Part shown: one piece after another, positions 28,701 to 35,580 of the stretch | Layout: each line of letters opens with the position of its first letter | Position numbering within the stretch: the first letter of the stretch is position 1 | Source: JBBPYC01 sp965218765 | GTDB lineage: Bacteria; Pseudomonadota; Gammaproteobacteria; Burkholderiales; Burkholderiaceae_C | Reading direction: 5' to 3' | NCBI GenBank assembly: GCA_965218765.1 | Contig: CBDCLU010000004.1 | Coordinates: forward strand, 62,001 to 126,000 | Length of the DNA stretch: 64,000 nucleotides | Made by a program: the position numbers and the translations under genes | The notes under the pieces: generated by a model | Told to the model about the DNA's origin: nothing | What the model saw: the letters and a program-made list of their open reading frames with translations, nothing else | Database searches by the model: none

Positions 28701-29094
28701 TTGCCGGAATGGTTTCAAAGCCTCTCGTGCCGAACGACTGCGGATTGAAGATATGAATATTACCGACGTTGTTGGCCGTGCGGTTGCGCGAGCCGGTCAG
28801 GATGTGTTCGCCCGCCTGCGCATACACGTAGATGAAGGTGCGGGCCGGCACCACATTCAGGTAAATCGTGCCGGTGCCGGCCAGAGCCAGGTTGGCTCGG
28901 CCGTCGTCGGTATGCGCGGTTTCGTAGCCGCTCGGATAGAGCGACCGGCTGCCTTCGGCCAGGACCGGCGCCGTGCCGAACGTGGCGACAACAGCGAGCG
29001 TGAAACCAGCAGCGGCAGAACTGCGAGCGAAAAAAATTCTGCGAGGCTGCAACGGGAATGGCACGGGCGGTTTCCCTGTCTCTGAGAAGAACAT
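22714..29094 (-). CDS. Giant IPTL-CTERM surface protein with 12 tandem DUF11/CARDB-like domains
   Basis: The 2126-residue product has a signal peptide (hydrophobic AAGFTLAVVATFGTAPVLA, about residues 28-46), a unique N-terminal part to about residue 580, then 12 tandem domains of about 115-125 residues. Each opens with a form of ADVLTSVxPP, holds VPVSFxNVG, LPxGLxxVxC, CTYxxGxGVVTVTGLP and SLTYTAP, and closes with ETNTANNxAxGTTT. The C-terminus is IPTLSEWALLALG, a transmembrane run and a basic tail (MRRQRRV): the IPTL-CTERM sorting signal, processed by an exosortase (XrtH type in known cases; none is in this window). It is probably exported and anchored or released at the cell surface, with adhesive or structural function inferred only. 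It converges with comM. Confidence 0.88.
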   Translation of the reverse strand: MFFSETGKPPVPFPLQPRRIFFARSSAAAGFTLAVVATFGTAPVLAEGSRSLYPSGYETAHTDDGRANLALAGTGTIYLNVVPARTFIYVYAQAGEHILTGSRNRTANNVGNIHIFNPQSFGTRGFETIPASPSSTCSAGTNGLIDTRAKELLGPQSVDGSGNTAGYVPCFYQAPTTGIYGVLFGVDASGGGANGAVDPPAISNSSVSAWDVTVRGSSTGSTADIDGRVFTYAFSNNTGGNGSGRRIYSSLFYVTDDGYRYKQSLQGIDPNAGTFFANPLGFRDQGQPLYKDIRGTNQPVSNGLPAGVTADNAQYPIFFSDITPGVLPGVTQTLGGVGVPGTLGITLSPKPPQVNSFSFSYPPSSSSTSFVGQGGTFNFTVTDTISIQIVISRDGLDFDPANPVNRVLTGTSGTGPYSVVWDGRDNAGNNFPVGSNYQFRITGRNGEAHFPFVDVEGNLYGGPTVTKLNGNVQDSIVYYDDRGYVTKGGTAVGTLNGQLCGQPTWPQPTPAFSLSGLDSSAKIYNNGSGPNSAYARWWPDSGSNANSDCNSISQYFGDTKALNLWTYQTTTPQASTLNVIDAADVRATISAPVGTTAGAGVTVNVGFGNVGSQTAAGVTYQVALPPGLSGVGCNGAACSYDSAGGVVTITGLPTSLSAGQSVNLSLSYTAPASGSVNAFATVATTTSEGPNLAPNSAGATTTVGGSNAADVLTSVMPPPAAAAGGTVTVPVSFGNVGATTAAITGYGLTLPTGLSNVACSAGVTCTYNPGSGVVTVTGLPASLDPGQNVGFSLTYTAPGAGVQVPVTSTLTTSAMETNTANNTSSGTTTTIGQGNQPDVLASVAAPMTAAPGSAVSVPVTFGNVGDVTAAGLNYSLTLPGGLSGVGCPSPAVCTYDSGTGAVAVTGLPTALAAGSYASLTLRYTAPPSGVVPASAAISTTTTGETNTGNNNATGKTTVVTASAGADVTVTITPPANAAPGATVNVPVSVANLGPLDAAGVTYSANLAPGLAGVSCNAPVTCTYATGSGVVTVTGLPTTLASGQSVPFTLTYTAPGSGQVPVNATISTATFDPNTGNNAASGSTVVATGAGQADVTTSVSPPASAVSGAAVSVPVSFSNVGTVAADGVTYRVALTGSPTGITVRNGGTACSYAAGTGAITGCGLPTTLTPGQSLNLTVGYTAPATGPVQIMSTITTTTAESNANNNSATASTALSPAPASDLSIALSGLPATATAGSPYSGSFSCTNVGNAAASAGTTCSVSGLPTGLTAGACTIRPPGASWSAGTAVPANAVVTCGVTGTPVAAGSYTVTGSTGATGDSNTANNTATKALTVSPAGASSTDVLTTVQPPPSAARGATVTVPVTFANVGVSTVPITSYGLTLPSGLTGVSCSGSGVGCSYDSGSGAVVLSGLPTTLAAGTSVPFSLTYTAPAAGTQVPVMSVIATSATETNTANNSASGTTTTVGNGAKPDVVASLMAPSTATPGSTVNVPVTFGNVGDVSAAGLSYTLTLPGGLSDVTCAAPASCGYASGTGIVTVTGLPTSLASGAFANVALSFTAPASGVVATQAIIATSTTGETNTTNNSATTNTTVVLAAAGADVRATLAVQAEAAPGQPVSVPLTVANLGPATADNVTYTIGLPPGLTDVSCSPPAICTYAAGTGVVTVTGLLTSLAVNQSVPFTLTYTSPNAGQLPVNASISTSTFDPNTGNNTASGTTVVGLADVTTSVLPPAGAVAGQAVSAPVSFSNTGAVGAAGVTYNVTLSGASGNVAIANGGAACGFDAGTGAVTGCGLPTMLGAGQAVNLTLSYTAPATGLVGVASTITTTTAESDTGNNRADGSTSVTAAAAPDLGINLSGLPATATVGVPYSGSFSCTNGGGAPASAGTSCSVTGLPAGVAVGGCTVGPSNAVWNAGAAVAAGQTVTCTVAGTPTAAGSSAVTGSTGAAGDTNAGNDTARATIAASAAAPSIFADVLTTVSPPAVAEPGSTVSVPVTFANVGVAGAVITGYALQLPAGLANVGCGGGVIGCIYDSGTGAVVLSGLASPLVSGQRIAFTLNYTAPAAGTKVVVRSTIATSTPESNMANNEASGTTVAAGVQPIPTLSEWALLALGSLLLLAGMGGMRRQRRV
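23190..26970 (-). repeat. Two copies of a five-domain super-repeat inside the IPTL-CTERM gene
   Basis: Domains 2-6 (about 26970-25075) and 7-11 (about 25075-23190) correspond one to one in order: xDVLTxVxPPP, PDVxASxxAP, AGADVxxTxxxxA, ADVTTSVxPP, then a distinct xDLxIxLSGLPATATxGxPYSGSFSCTN domain. Each block is about 1.89 kb. Domain 12 restarts the series as a type-2/7 domain, and domain 1 stands outside it. The pattern points to duplication of a 630-residue block after the individual domains had diverged. Confidence 0.8.
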
Positions 29095-29458
29095 CGCGGT
29101 ACGGCAGGTGGAGCCGGTCGCAGGGCCGCCGATTCATGGCCTGAAGCTGGCGTTCCATCGCAGTTGTTGGTATGTAATTGCAAAATCTAAACTTAAGCTG
29201 CATCTGATTGTTAAAACCAATCCACGAATGCCTGGAAAATGTGAAACGCTGTTGTCAACCAGCTACACGCATGCGTGCAGCGGCCGCCTTTTCGAATGCC
29301 TTCGGCGGAGCTGAAACGCGTACAAGCGCTGTCGGACAGATAGCGTTCTGATAGCGCAGTCCGCTTCAACCATCTGTGTCCCAGGCTGTTTTGATGATCA
29401 ACCTGTTGATGAAGCCCGGTTCCTTATCCGCCGACCATAGAGCGGACCTGCCACCCGC
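29095..29458. other. Divergent intergenic region, lower GC than surroundings
   Basis: This 364-base gap lies between the IPTL-CTERM gene (leftward) and the metallophosphoesterase (rightward). Bases 29160-29260 are visibly AT-richer (runs such as GCAAAATCTAAACTTAAG), as expected for a promoter zone. A TTGACA hexamer is readable on the minus strand at 29258-29253 but I find no good -10 at the right distance. No gene is apparent. Confidence 0.5.
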
Positions 29459-30295
29459 ATGAAGCTCCAGCTCCTGTCCGACCTGCACCTGGAAGTGCGC
29501 CCCGGCTACCGGCCGCCACCCGCGCCGGGCGCTGATCTGCTGGTGCTGGCCGGCGACATCGGCTCTTACCAGGAAGGCTCCGGCTTGCTCGAAAACGGCG
29601 ACAGGCACTTCGGCCTTGCGCGCTTTTCCCCGCTGCCCCAGCACGGCGGCTGGCCGACGCCGGTGTTGTTCGTGCCGGGCAACCATGAGTACGACGGGCT
29701 CGACTTCGATTCGGCGCATGCGCGGCTGCGCGCGACCTGCGAGCGGCTGGAGATTCAATGGCTCGATCGCACCGTGCTCGAGATCGCCGACGTGCGCTTC
29801 ATCGGCAGCACGCTGTGGAGCGACTTCGATGCGCTGACCCGGCCCGCGGACCGGACCGCGGCCGGCCTTGCCTACAACCTGAAGGCGCGTGAGAAGGCGT
29901 TTCGCGCCGCGAATCACTATCTGCGCAACACCGGCGGCACGCGGTGCGGTGAGATGCTGCTGGCCGCGGGCGTGCGCGAACTCGCGCTCGATGCACAGCG
30001 ATGGCTGCGCGGCGCGCTGGCTGCGAGGCCGTTCGACGGCAAGACGGTCGTCGTCACACACTTCGCGCCGAGCCTGCTTTCCGCCGACCCGCGCTATGGC
30101 CTGACGCCGGGCACGTCGGGCTTTTGCAACGCACTGGACGACTTGCTGCCGCACGCACAGCTGTGGCTGCACGGCCACCTGCACTGCCGACTCGACTACG
30201 TCGCGCATGGCTGCCGAGTGGTGGCCAATCCGATGGGCTATGTGGAAAAGGGCGAGACGGCAGGGTTCGATCCGCTGGCGCTCATCGAAATCTAG
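29459..30295 (+). CDS. Calcineurin-like metallophosphoesterase
   Basis: The 278-residue protein carries all metal-binding motifs of the family: LSDLHLE at residues 6-12 (D-x-H), LAGDIGSY, VPGNHEYDG (GNHE), VVVTHFAPS (H) and LHGHLHCRLDY (GHxH). It has no signal peptide and is therefore cytosolic. Substrate cannot be deduced; homologues are usually annotated as general phosphohydrolases. The start MKLQLLSDLH is the only one that places the first motif at its usual position. The next gene, a universal stress protein, follows after 113 bases. Confidence 0.9.
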   Translation: MKLQLLSDLHLEVRPGYRPPPAPGADLLVLAGDIGSYQEGSGLLENGDRHFGLARFSPLPQHGGWPTPVLFVPGNHEYDGLDFDSAHARLRATCERLEIQWLDRTVLEIADVRFIGSTLWSDFDALTRPADRTAAGLAYNLKAREKAFRAANHYLRNTGGTRCGEMLLAAGVRELALDAQRWLRGALAARPFDGKTVVVTHFAPSLLSADPRYGLTPGTSGFCNALDDLLPHAQLWLHGHLHCRLDYVAHGCRVVANPMGYVEKGETAGFDPLALIEI

Positions 30296-30408
30296 TCGGC
30301 CCGGCCGACCACCGTGGCGCCTGGTTAGACTGATTTCCGCAGCGGCGCCGGCGTTGTCCGCGGCCAGTCCGCCGAACCGCATCCAAGCGATGAAAGGAAC
30401 ACCACACC

Positions 30409-30834
30409 ATGAAGATCCTGCTTGCCGTCGACGGCAGCGACTACACCAAGCGCATGCTGAGCTACCTGGAGACGCATGACAAGCTGCTCGGGCACGACAA
30501 CGATTTCACCGCGCTCACCGTGGAGGGGCAACTGCCGCCGCGCGCGCGCGGCGTGCTGAACAAGGATGTGCGCGAGCAGTATCACAGCGAGGAAGCCGAG
30601 AAGGTGCTCGCGCCGGTGCTCGAATTCCTCAAGCGCTACGGCGGCTCATCCGCGCAGGGGCATTACGAGGTCGGCCAGCCCGGCGAGACGATTGCGCACT
30701 ACGCGCTGCAGGGCAACTTCGACCTGATCGTGATGGGCTCGCACGGGCACGGGCGGCTCGTGAACCTGATGCTCGGCTCGGTGACGAGTGCGGTGCTCGC
30801 GCATTGCCGGGTGCCGGTGCTGCTGATCCGGTAG
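30409..30834 (+). CDS. Universal stress protein (UspA family)
   Basis: The 141-residue single-domain protein begins MKILLAVDGSDYTKRML and ends with the ATP-binding signature FDLIVMGSHGHGRLVNLMLGSVTSAVLAHCRVPVLLIR in pieces (G-2x-G-9x-G(S/T)). This is the nucleotide-binding UspFG type. AAAGGAACACCACACC before the ATG provides a ribosome binding site. It is probably monocistronic, because a cluster of GC-rich repeats follows. Confidence 0.92.
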   Translation: MKILLAVDGSDYTKRMLSYLETHDKLLGHDNDFTALTVEGQLPPRARGVLNKDVREQYHSEEAEKVLAPVLEFLKRYGGSSAQGHYEVGQPGETIAHYALQGNFDLIVMGSHGHGRLVNLMLGSVTSAVLAHCRVPVLLIR

Positions 30835-30867
30835 AGCTCGTCCCCACGCTTCGCTCCAGTCCTGACG

Positions 30868-31042
30868 CTCACCCCCAGCCTTCGCTCCCTGCGGTCGGCT
30901 CTCGGCTACCCCCACCGGGGGCGGCGCCTGCGGCCTGGCGGAGCCAGCTCCGCGGCCCCTGCTGGAGGATTCGGCTCCCCCGCTGTCTTTGTTCGCTGGC
31001 GGTCGGCCTTTGGCTAACCTCCACCGGGGCGGCTCCTGCTGG
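30868..31042 (+). repeat. Comamonadaceae-like GC-rich intergenic repeat, one good and one degenerate copy
   Basis: Copy one (30868-30965) reads CCCCCAGCCTTCGCTCC..., then TACCCCCACCGGGGGCGGCG, then a GGCGGAGCC / AGCTCCGCGGCCCCTGCTGG tail. A degenerate copy follows at about 30974-31042 (CCCCCGCTGTCTTTGTTCGC, CCACCGGGGCGGCTCCTGCTGG). Two more copies lie at 50088-50171 (reverse) and 53791-53888. Each can fold into short CCCCC/GGGGG and GGC-type hairpins, so a transcription-end role is possible. Confidence 0.75.
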
Positions 31043-31098
31043 GATTGGGTCGCGCTGGTTTAGAGCGCCTGGCCCGTTGAATCACGGGGTTTGACGTA

Positions 31099-31740
31099 TC
31101 AGCGGTTCTTGAGGCCGTCGAAGCACGCTGCGAGCACGTATTCGATGATCTCGGCGTCGCCCATGTCGCCTTGCGCTTTCAGGTAGTCGACCACCGGGCA
31201 GCAGGCGCGTGCATAGAGCGAATGCAGCACCACGGGTGCGGGCAGCATCTGGTTCAGCGTGCCATCGGCCTGCGCCGCGGCGATCCAGCCGAGCAGGGTG
31301 TCGCTCACGTCGTCGAGCGCGGACGAATAGTCGGCGCTGTTCATCAGCGTGTGGCGCAAGGTGGAGCGCTGGCCCGGCACCAGCGGCATTTCGCCGTCGA
31401 GCTGCGACTGCATCGCCCAGACCGCAAAGCTCCTGAGCTTGTCCGCCGGCGTGTCGTGCGGCAATACCTGCTGCTGCAGAAAGTCGAGTGCGCGGCGCAT
31501 CACGCGCACCATCGCCGCGGTGGCCAGTGCTTCCTTGCTCGGGAAATGCTGGAACAGATTGGCTTTGGCGATGCCGACCGCAGCGGCCACTTCATCGACC
31601 GTCATCGCATCGAAACCCTTTTGCGCAAGCAGCCGGTTGGCGATGCCGACGATGGCCTCTTCGCGCGTGCGCAGCATCTGCTGCTTGAACGAAGCAGGGT
31701 TTGAGCCGGCAGGCGGAACAGCAGGGACAGCGTTGCTCAT
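31099..31740 (-). CDS. TetR family transcriptional regulator
   Basis: The 213-residue protein has a TetR DNA-binding domain at residues 24-75 (EEAIVGIANRLLAQKGFDAMTVDEVAAAVGIAKANLFQHFPSKEALAT in pieces) with the recognition helix GIAKANLFQHF. The remainder is a helical ligand domain. Target unknown. It is divergent from the KDG-kinase-like gene across a 491-base gap. The start MSNAVPAVPPAG gives a 20-residue lead-in to the helix-turn-helix, usual for the family. Confidence 0.88.
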   Translation of the reverse strand: MSNAVPAVPPAGSNPASFKQQMLRTREEAIVGIANRLLAQKGFDAMTVDEVAAAVGIAKANLFQHFPSKEALATAAMVRVMRRALDFLQQQVLPHDTPADKLRSFAVWAMQSQLDGEMPLVPGQRSTLRHTLMNSADYSSALDDVSDTLLGWIAAAQADGTLNQMLPAPVVLHSLYARACCPVVDYLKAQGDMGDAEIIEYVLAACFDGLKNR

Positions 31741-32231
31741 GGCAAACAATTTTAGTGCCGCAGTCCGCCACCATCTGCAGCGCCAGCCCAGGAGCGCCAG
31801 CCGCTGATTGCAGTAACAGTGGTAAGGAGCTTTGCGGGCTTGCGCGATCACGATCGGCAGCGCCGGCCGCACCGCTTTTTTTCGCTTGGGCGATCGATGC
31901 GGTGCAGGCGCGGCGGCTTGGCGCGCGGGCGCAGCAATGTTGCTCGTGCCTGGCGCCTTCAGGTTTGCTGTTTGGTTTCGGCATGCACGACGGGATTGGC
32001 AGCATCGGCGATGCGGCTGGTTGTGCGCTGACTGCTGCCGAGATGCGGTTCCATCCGGCCCAAGCCTGCGGCTTATGGCTGGCAGCGTCGACCACGACGT
32101 GCCCCAAGCGCCATGCGATTGCGCAAAACCCTGATGGTCAGCCGCTGCGCTGACGCAACAATCCATTTGCCCGCCACGCGCTCATCAGCACGCGAACCGA
32201 ACCGAATCGACCACAAAGAAAGTCACCGCCC
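31741..32231. other. 491-base intergenic region without a recognised gene
   Basis: Several short open frames cross this gap on both strands, but all have erratic composition (cysteine-, histidine- and arginine-rich) and none resembles a family. The ACAAAGAAAGTCACCGCCC before 32232 gives a weak ribosome binding site for the kinase. I see no clear operator for the TetR protein. Confidence 0.5.
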
Positions 32232-33191
32232 ATGAATCATCCGCATGAACTGCCGCTGGACGTCGTCACCCTCGGCGAAGCGCTGGTGCTGCTGATCGCG
32301 GGCGACCTCGGCGAGCTCGACACGGCTCACACGTTTCACAAAAGCACCGCGGGCGCGGAGACCAACGTCGCGATCGGCCTGGCGCGGCTGGGCTTGCGGG
32401 TCGGCTGGGCCAGCCGGGTCGGTGCGGATTCGTTCGGGCGCTACGTGCTCGGCGTGATGCAGGCGGAAGGCATCGATTGCAGCCGTGTGCAGCTTGATGC
32501 GGGCGGCAGCACCGGCATGATGCTCAAAGCCCGTGCAGCGGCCGGTGCGGACCCGGCGATCGAGTACTACCGGCGCGGCTCGGCGGCCAGCCGGCTCGAT
32601 GCGTCGCAGCTCGATGTGGGCTGGCTGACTTCGGCACGCCATCTGCACCTGACCGGCGTGCATGCAGGCGTATCGGCCAACTGCTATGCGGCCGGCGAGC
32701 AGACGATTGCCTGGATGCGCGCGGCCGGCCGCACGGTTTCGTTCGACCCGAACCTGCGGCCTGCCTTGTGGCCGTCGCAAGCGGTGATGGCCGAGCGGCT
32801 CAACGCGCTCGCGTTCCAGTGCGACTGGGTGCTGCCCGGCGTGGCCGAAGGGCAGGTGCTGTGCGGCACCGGCGATCCAGCTGCGATCGCACGGTTCTAT
32901 CTGCAACGCGGCGCCGTGCAGCTGGTGGTCGTCAAGCTCGGTGCCGATGGTGCGTACTGGGCCACGCATGATGCAGCCGGGCGCGTCGATGCGTTTCACG
33001 TTGCCCAGGTGGTGGACACCGTCGGCGCCGGCGATGGCTTCGCGGTCGGCGTGATCAGTGCGCTGCTCGCAGGCAGAACGCCGGAGCAGGCCGCACGGCG
33101 CGGCGCCTGGATCGGCGCGCAGGCCGTGCAGGTGCGCGGCGACACCGAGGGGCTGCCGACTGCGGCGGCGCTGGCGGCGGCGGGCGTCTGA
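32232..33191 (+). CDS. kdgK: PfkB-family sugar kinase, probably 2-dehydro-3-deoxygluconokinase
   Basis: The 319-residue protein is a PfkB/ribokinase fold kinase: VVTLGEALVLLI, TAGAETNVAIGLARLGLRVGWASRVGADSFG, SFDPNLRPALW, VLPGVAEGQVLCG, VVKLGADGAYW and the active-site anion hole and base DTVGAGDGFAVGVISALL. The FDPNLRPALW and AGAETNVAIGLARLG phrases are typical of KDG kinases, which phosphorylate 2-keto-3-deoxygluconate for the Entner-Doudoroff route. No aldolase or hexuronate genes are next to it, so the substrate is inferred. Confidence 0.78.
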   Translation: MNHPHELPLDVVTLGEALVLLIAGDLGELDTAHTFHKSTAGAETNVAIGLARLGLRVGWASRVGADSFGRYVLGVMQAEGIDCSRVQLDAGGSTGMMLKARAAAGADPAIEYYRRGSAASRLDASQLDVGWLTSARHLHLTGVHAGVSANCYAAGEQTIAWMRAAGRTVSFDPNLRPALWPSQAVMAERLNALAFQCDWVLPGVAEGQVLCGTGDPAAIARFYLQRGAVQLVVVKLGADGAYWATHDAAGRVDAFHVAQVVDTVGAGDGFAVGVISALLAGRTPEQAARRGAWIGAQAVQVRGDTEGLPTAAALAAAGV

Positions 33192-33327
33192 AGCGGGCAT
33201 CGGAACGCTTCGATCCGAGCGCGCCCACGCACCCGAATATTCATGTGTTTTAGGCCTGGGGCGCTGATCAGTACTGCATATTCAGCTATTACAAGCATAG
33301 CAATGCAGTGGCGGCGGCAACTTTCTT

Positions 33328-33355
33328 GAACCTTTCCCGCGATCCATGCAACCCA
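33328..33355 (+). promoter_or_regulatory. Candidate ECF promoter, copy A (sigma-anti-sigma-caspase operon)
   Basis: TTGAACC (core 33328-33332), a 15-base spacer, then GCAACCCA (33348-33355) followed by CTGGC. The same element with identical spacing recurs upstream of 37247 and 41117. It lies 77 bases before the sigma factor start, so the sigma factor probably controls itself. Confidence 0.72.
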
Positions 33356-33432
33356 CTGGCAAGCGCGTGATTGCGCCCTCGCGCCAGCGGTCTACCATGC
33401 GTTCGTCATCCTCACCGAAGGGATCGTCTTCC

Positions 33433-34026
33433 ATGGACAACGAACGGGTCACCATGCTGCTGGCGCGAATCGCGAAGGAGGACCAGTCCGCCTTCAAGGA
33501 GTTGTACAAGGCGTTCAGCCGCAAGGTGTTCGCCTATGTCCTGAACATGGTGAACGATCATGCGCGGGCCGAGGAGATTCTGGTGGACACGATGTACGAA
33601 GTCTGGCGGCAGCCGCAGCGCTTTCGCGGCGGCGCGCAGTTCAGCACCTGGCTGATCGGCATCGCGCGCAACAAAGCGCTGATGGTGTACAGGGCCCGCC
33701 GGCCCGACGAGGTGCACGGCGATCTGGACGACATCGCGGAGACGCATGCATCCGACACGCCCGACGGCTTCGCGCAGCTGGCCGAGCGGCAGCGCGCCGA
33801 CGGCGTCAAGCACTGCATGGAGCGGCTCTCGGAAGAACACCGCGAATGCATGCACCTGGTGTTCTTCGAAGGGCTGTCGGTTGCCGAGATCGCCGACGTG
33901 CAGCACTGCCCGGAAGGCACCGTGAAGACGCGGCTCTTTCATGCGCGGCAGAAGATCAAGGGCTGCCTGGAACGGCTGCTCACGCGCGAAGGCGCCGACC
34001 CTGCGGCTCGAGGAGCGCTTGCATGA
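33433..34026 (+). CDS. ECF-type RNA polymerase sigma factor
   Basis: The 197-residue protein has sigma region 2 (AFKELYKAFSRKVFAYVLNMVNDHARAEEILVDTMYEVWRQ, then FRGGAQFSTWLIGIARNKAL) and region 4 (CMERLSEEHRECMHLVFFEGLSVAEIADVQHCPEGTVKTRLFHARQKIK), with no regions 1 or 3: an extracytoplasmic-function sigma factor. The start at MDNERVTMLL was preferred because earlier in-frame codons cross the proposed promoter at 33328-33355. The stop overlaps the ATG of the next gene (ATGA), coupling it to its membrane anti-sigma factor, which also defines its job: response to an envelope or extracellular cue. Confidence 0.93.
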   Translation: MDNERVTMLLARIAKEDQSAFKELYKAFSRKVFAYVLNMVNDHARAEEILVDTMYEVWRQPQRFRGGAQFSTWLIGIARNKALMVYRARRPDEVHGDLDDIAETHASDTPDGFAQLAERQRADGVKHCMERLSEEHRECMHLVFFEGLSVAEIADVQHCPEGTVKTRLFHARQKIKGCLERLLTREGADPAARGALA

Positions 34027-34643
34027 ACGAGGAACGCTTTGAAGAACTGCTGCCGTTCTATGTGAACGGCACGCTCGAAGGCGATGACCGCGCGTTCGTC
34101 GAGCGTCACATCGCCGAGCACCCGCAGGCGCGGGCGGAAGTCGACTGGTACCAATCGCTGCAGTTGCGCGTGCGTGAAAACGCACCGGCGGTGCCCGAGA
34201 CGATCGGCCTGGCGCGCACGATGCAACTGATCCAGGGCGACCGGCCGACCTTGTCCGAGCGCATCGGTGCTTTCTTCGGCAATTTCGGTATGCGCCCGGC
34301 GATGGCGCTGGCAGGCCTCGCGGTGGTCGCGGTGCAAAGCGGCGTGATCCTCGACATGATGTACGGCGCCAAGGAGAACGAGGCCGAGATCCGTTCATTG
34401 CGCGCCACCAAGGTCGAGGAAGGGCCGCTGCTCAAGATCAACTTTGCGCCGGACGCGAAGGAGGTCGATCTGCGGCTGCTGCTCGCGTCGGTGCAGGGCC
34501 AGTTGGCTGGCGGCCCGGGGCAGCTGGGCGACTACTACGTGCGCGTGCCGGAGGGCCGACAGCAGGCGGCGCTCGAGCAGCTGAAGTCGAACCCGCTTGT
34601 GCAGTCGGCCGCTTTGTCGGCCGGTGTGCCGTCGCGCGACTGA
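34023..34643 (+). CDS. Membrane anti-sigma factor
   Basis: The 206-residue protein opens with MNEERFEELLPFYVNGTLEGDDRAFVERHIAEHPQ, the anti-sigma fold that clamps ECF factors (LLPFYVNGTL is typical). A single membrane segment lies at about residues 92-113 (MALAGLAVVAVQSGVILDMM), and a periplasmic domain of about 90 residues follows. The zinc-binding HxxxCxxC found in ZAS-type members is absent; the site reads HIAEHPQA. The periplasmic part (YYVRVPEGRQQAALEQLKSNPLVQSAAL) resembles a small ferredoxin-like fold often used for sensing. Translation is coupled to the sigma gene; the caspase-like gene follows after 17 bases. Confidence 0.88.
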   Translation: MNEERFEELLPFYVNGTLEGDDRAFVERHIAEHPQARAEVDWYQSLQLRVRENAPAVPETIGLARTMQLIQGDRPTLSERIGAFFGNFGMRPAMALAGLAVVAVQSGVILDMMYGAKENEAEIRSLRATKVEEGPLLKINFAPDAKEVDLRLLLASVQGQLAGGPGQLGDYYVRVPEGRQQAALEQLKSNPLVQSAALSAGVPSRD

Positions 34644-34660
34644 TCGATGAGGCGCACGTC

Positions 34661-35488
34661 ATGACCACGCTGCTGCAAACAAAACTCTCGCGCCGCGCGC
34701 TGCCCGCACTGCTTGCGGGACTGGCCAGCGCGACAAGCGCGGGTGCCGCCAACACCGATCGCATCGCGCTCGTGATCGGCAACAGCGCCTACAAGCAGTC
34801 GCCGCTGAAGAACCCGGTCGGCGATGCCCGTGCGGTGGCCGCCAGCCTGCGCGGCCTCGGTTACGACGTGAACCTGCGCGAGAACACGACCTTGCGCGAC
34901 TTGATCGAGGCGCTGCGCGTCTTCTCGCTGCGAGCACCCAGGAGCGCGGTTCGCATGCTGTTCTACGCAGGCCACGGGGTGCAAGTCAAAGGCCGCAACT
35001 ACCTGCTGCCGATCGACGTCGATCCGCAGTCGCCGGAAGACGTGGCGCGCCAGGGCGCCGATGTCGGCGAGCTGGTCGATCGGCTCTCGCAGATCGAGCA
35101 CGGCGCGAACATCATCATGCTCGATGCCTGCCGCGTGAACCCGTTCGCGGGCGGCGTGGTGGTCGGCCCGGACGGCCGGCGCCTCAAATTCCGCGGCAGC
35201 ACGCCCGGCGGCCTCGCGCCGGTCGATGCGCCGGTCGGCACCCTGGTTGCGTTTTCGACCGCACCGAACGGTGTTGCGCTGGATGGCGCGGGCAGCGACC
35301 ACAGCGTCTACACGCGCCATCTGCTGGACCGCATCGCGACGCCCGGGCTGCCGATCGAGAAGCTGCTCAAGCAGGTGCGCATCGCGGTCGCGAAGGATAC
35401 CGATCGTGTGCAGGTGCCGTGGGAGTCGTCGAGCCTGACAGCCGATTTTTGCTTCAAGCCGAATGCGCAGGGACAGTGCGGCGCATGA
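34661..35488 (+). CDS. Secreted caspase-family (peptidase C14-like) protein, orthocaspase 1
   Basis: The 275-residue protein has an N-terminal export signal (LSRRALPALLAGLASATSAGAA; the SRR pair leaves Tat export possible) and one caspase-like p20 domain. It contains RIALVIGNSAYKQSPLKNPVGDA, the catalytic histidine in MLFYAGHGVQVKGRNYLLP (His105) and the catalytic cysteine in IIMLDACRVNPF (Cys157), then AFSTAPNGVALDG, a typical continuation. Such bacterial enzymes usually cleave after arginine or lysine. It is the third gene of the sigma/anti-sigma operon, so its expression is tied to the ECF response, and it may process a periplasmic partner such as the anti-sigma factor. That last point is inference. 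Confidence 0.9.
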   Translation: MTTLLQTKLSRRALPALLAGLASATSAGAANTDRIALVIGNSAYKQSPLKNPVGDARAVAASLRGLGYDVNLRENTTLRDLIEALRVFSLRAPRSAVRMLFYAGHGVQVKGRNYLLPIDVDPQSPEDVARQGADVGELVDRLSQIEHGANIIMLDACRVNPFAGGVVVGPDGRRLKFRGSTPGGLAPVDAPVGTLVAFSTAPNGVALDGAGSDHSVYTRHLLDRIATPGLPIEKLLKQVRIAVAKDTDRVQVPWESSSLTADFCFKPNAQGQCGA

Positions 35489-35580
35489 CGCTTTGGCCGG
35501 CCCAGCAGTTGCCCGAACCGGCTCCAGATTCTCGAGATGAATTTCCATTGTTAACTTGTGCTTGAACCAAGCAGAAAACC

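Noticed and set aside
29253..29258. TTGACA as a -35 box for the IPTL-CTERM gene
   Set aside because: No -10-like hexamer occurs 16-18 bases downstream, so I do not call a promoter.
31741..32231. Small genes between the TetR and kinase genes
   Set aside because: Candidate frames lack ribosome sites, have erratic composition and do not match any family.
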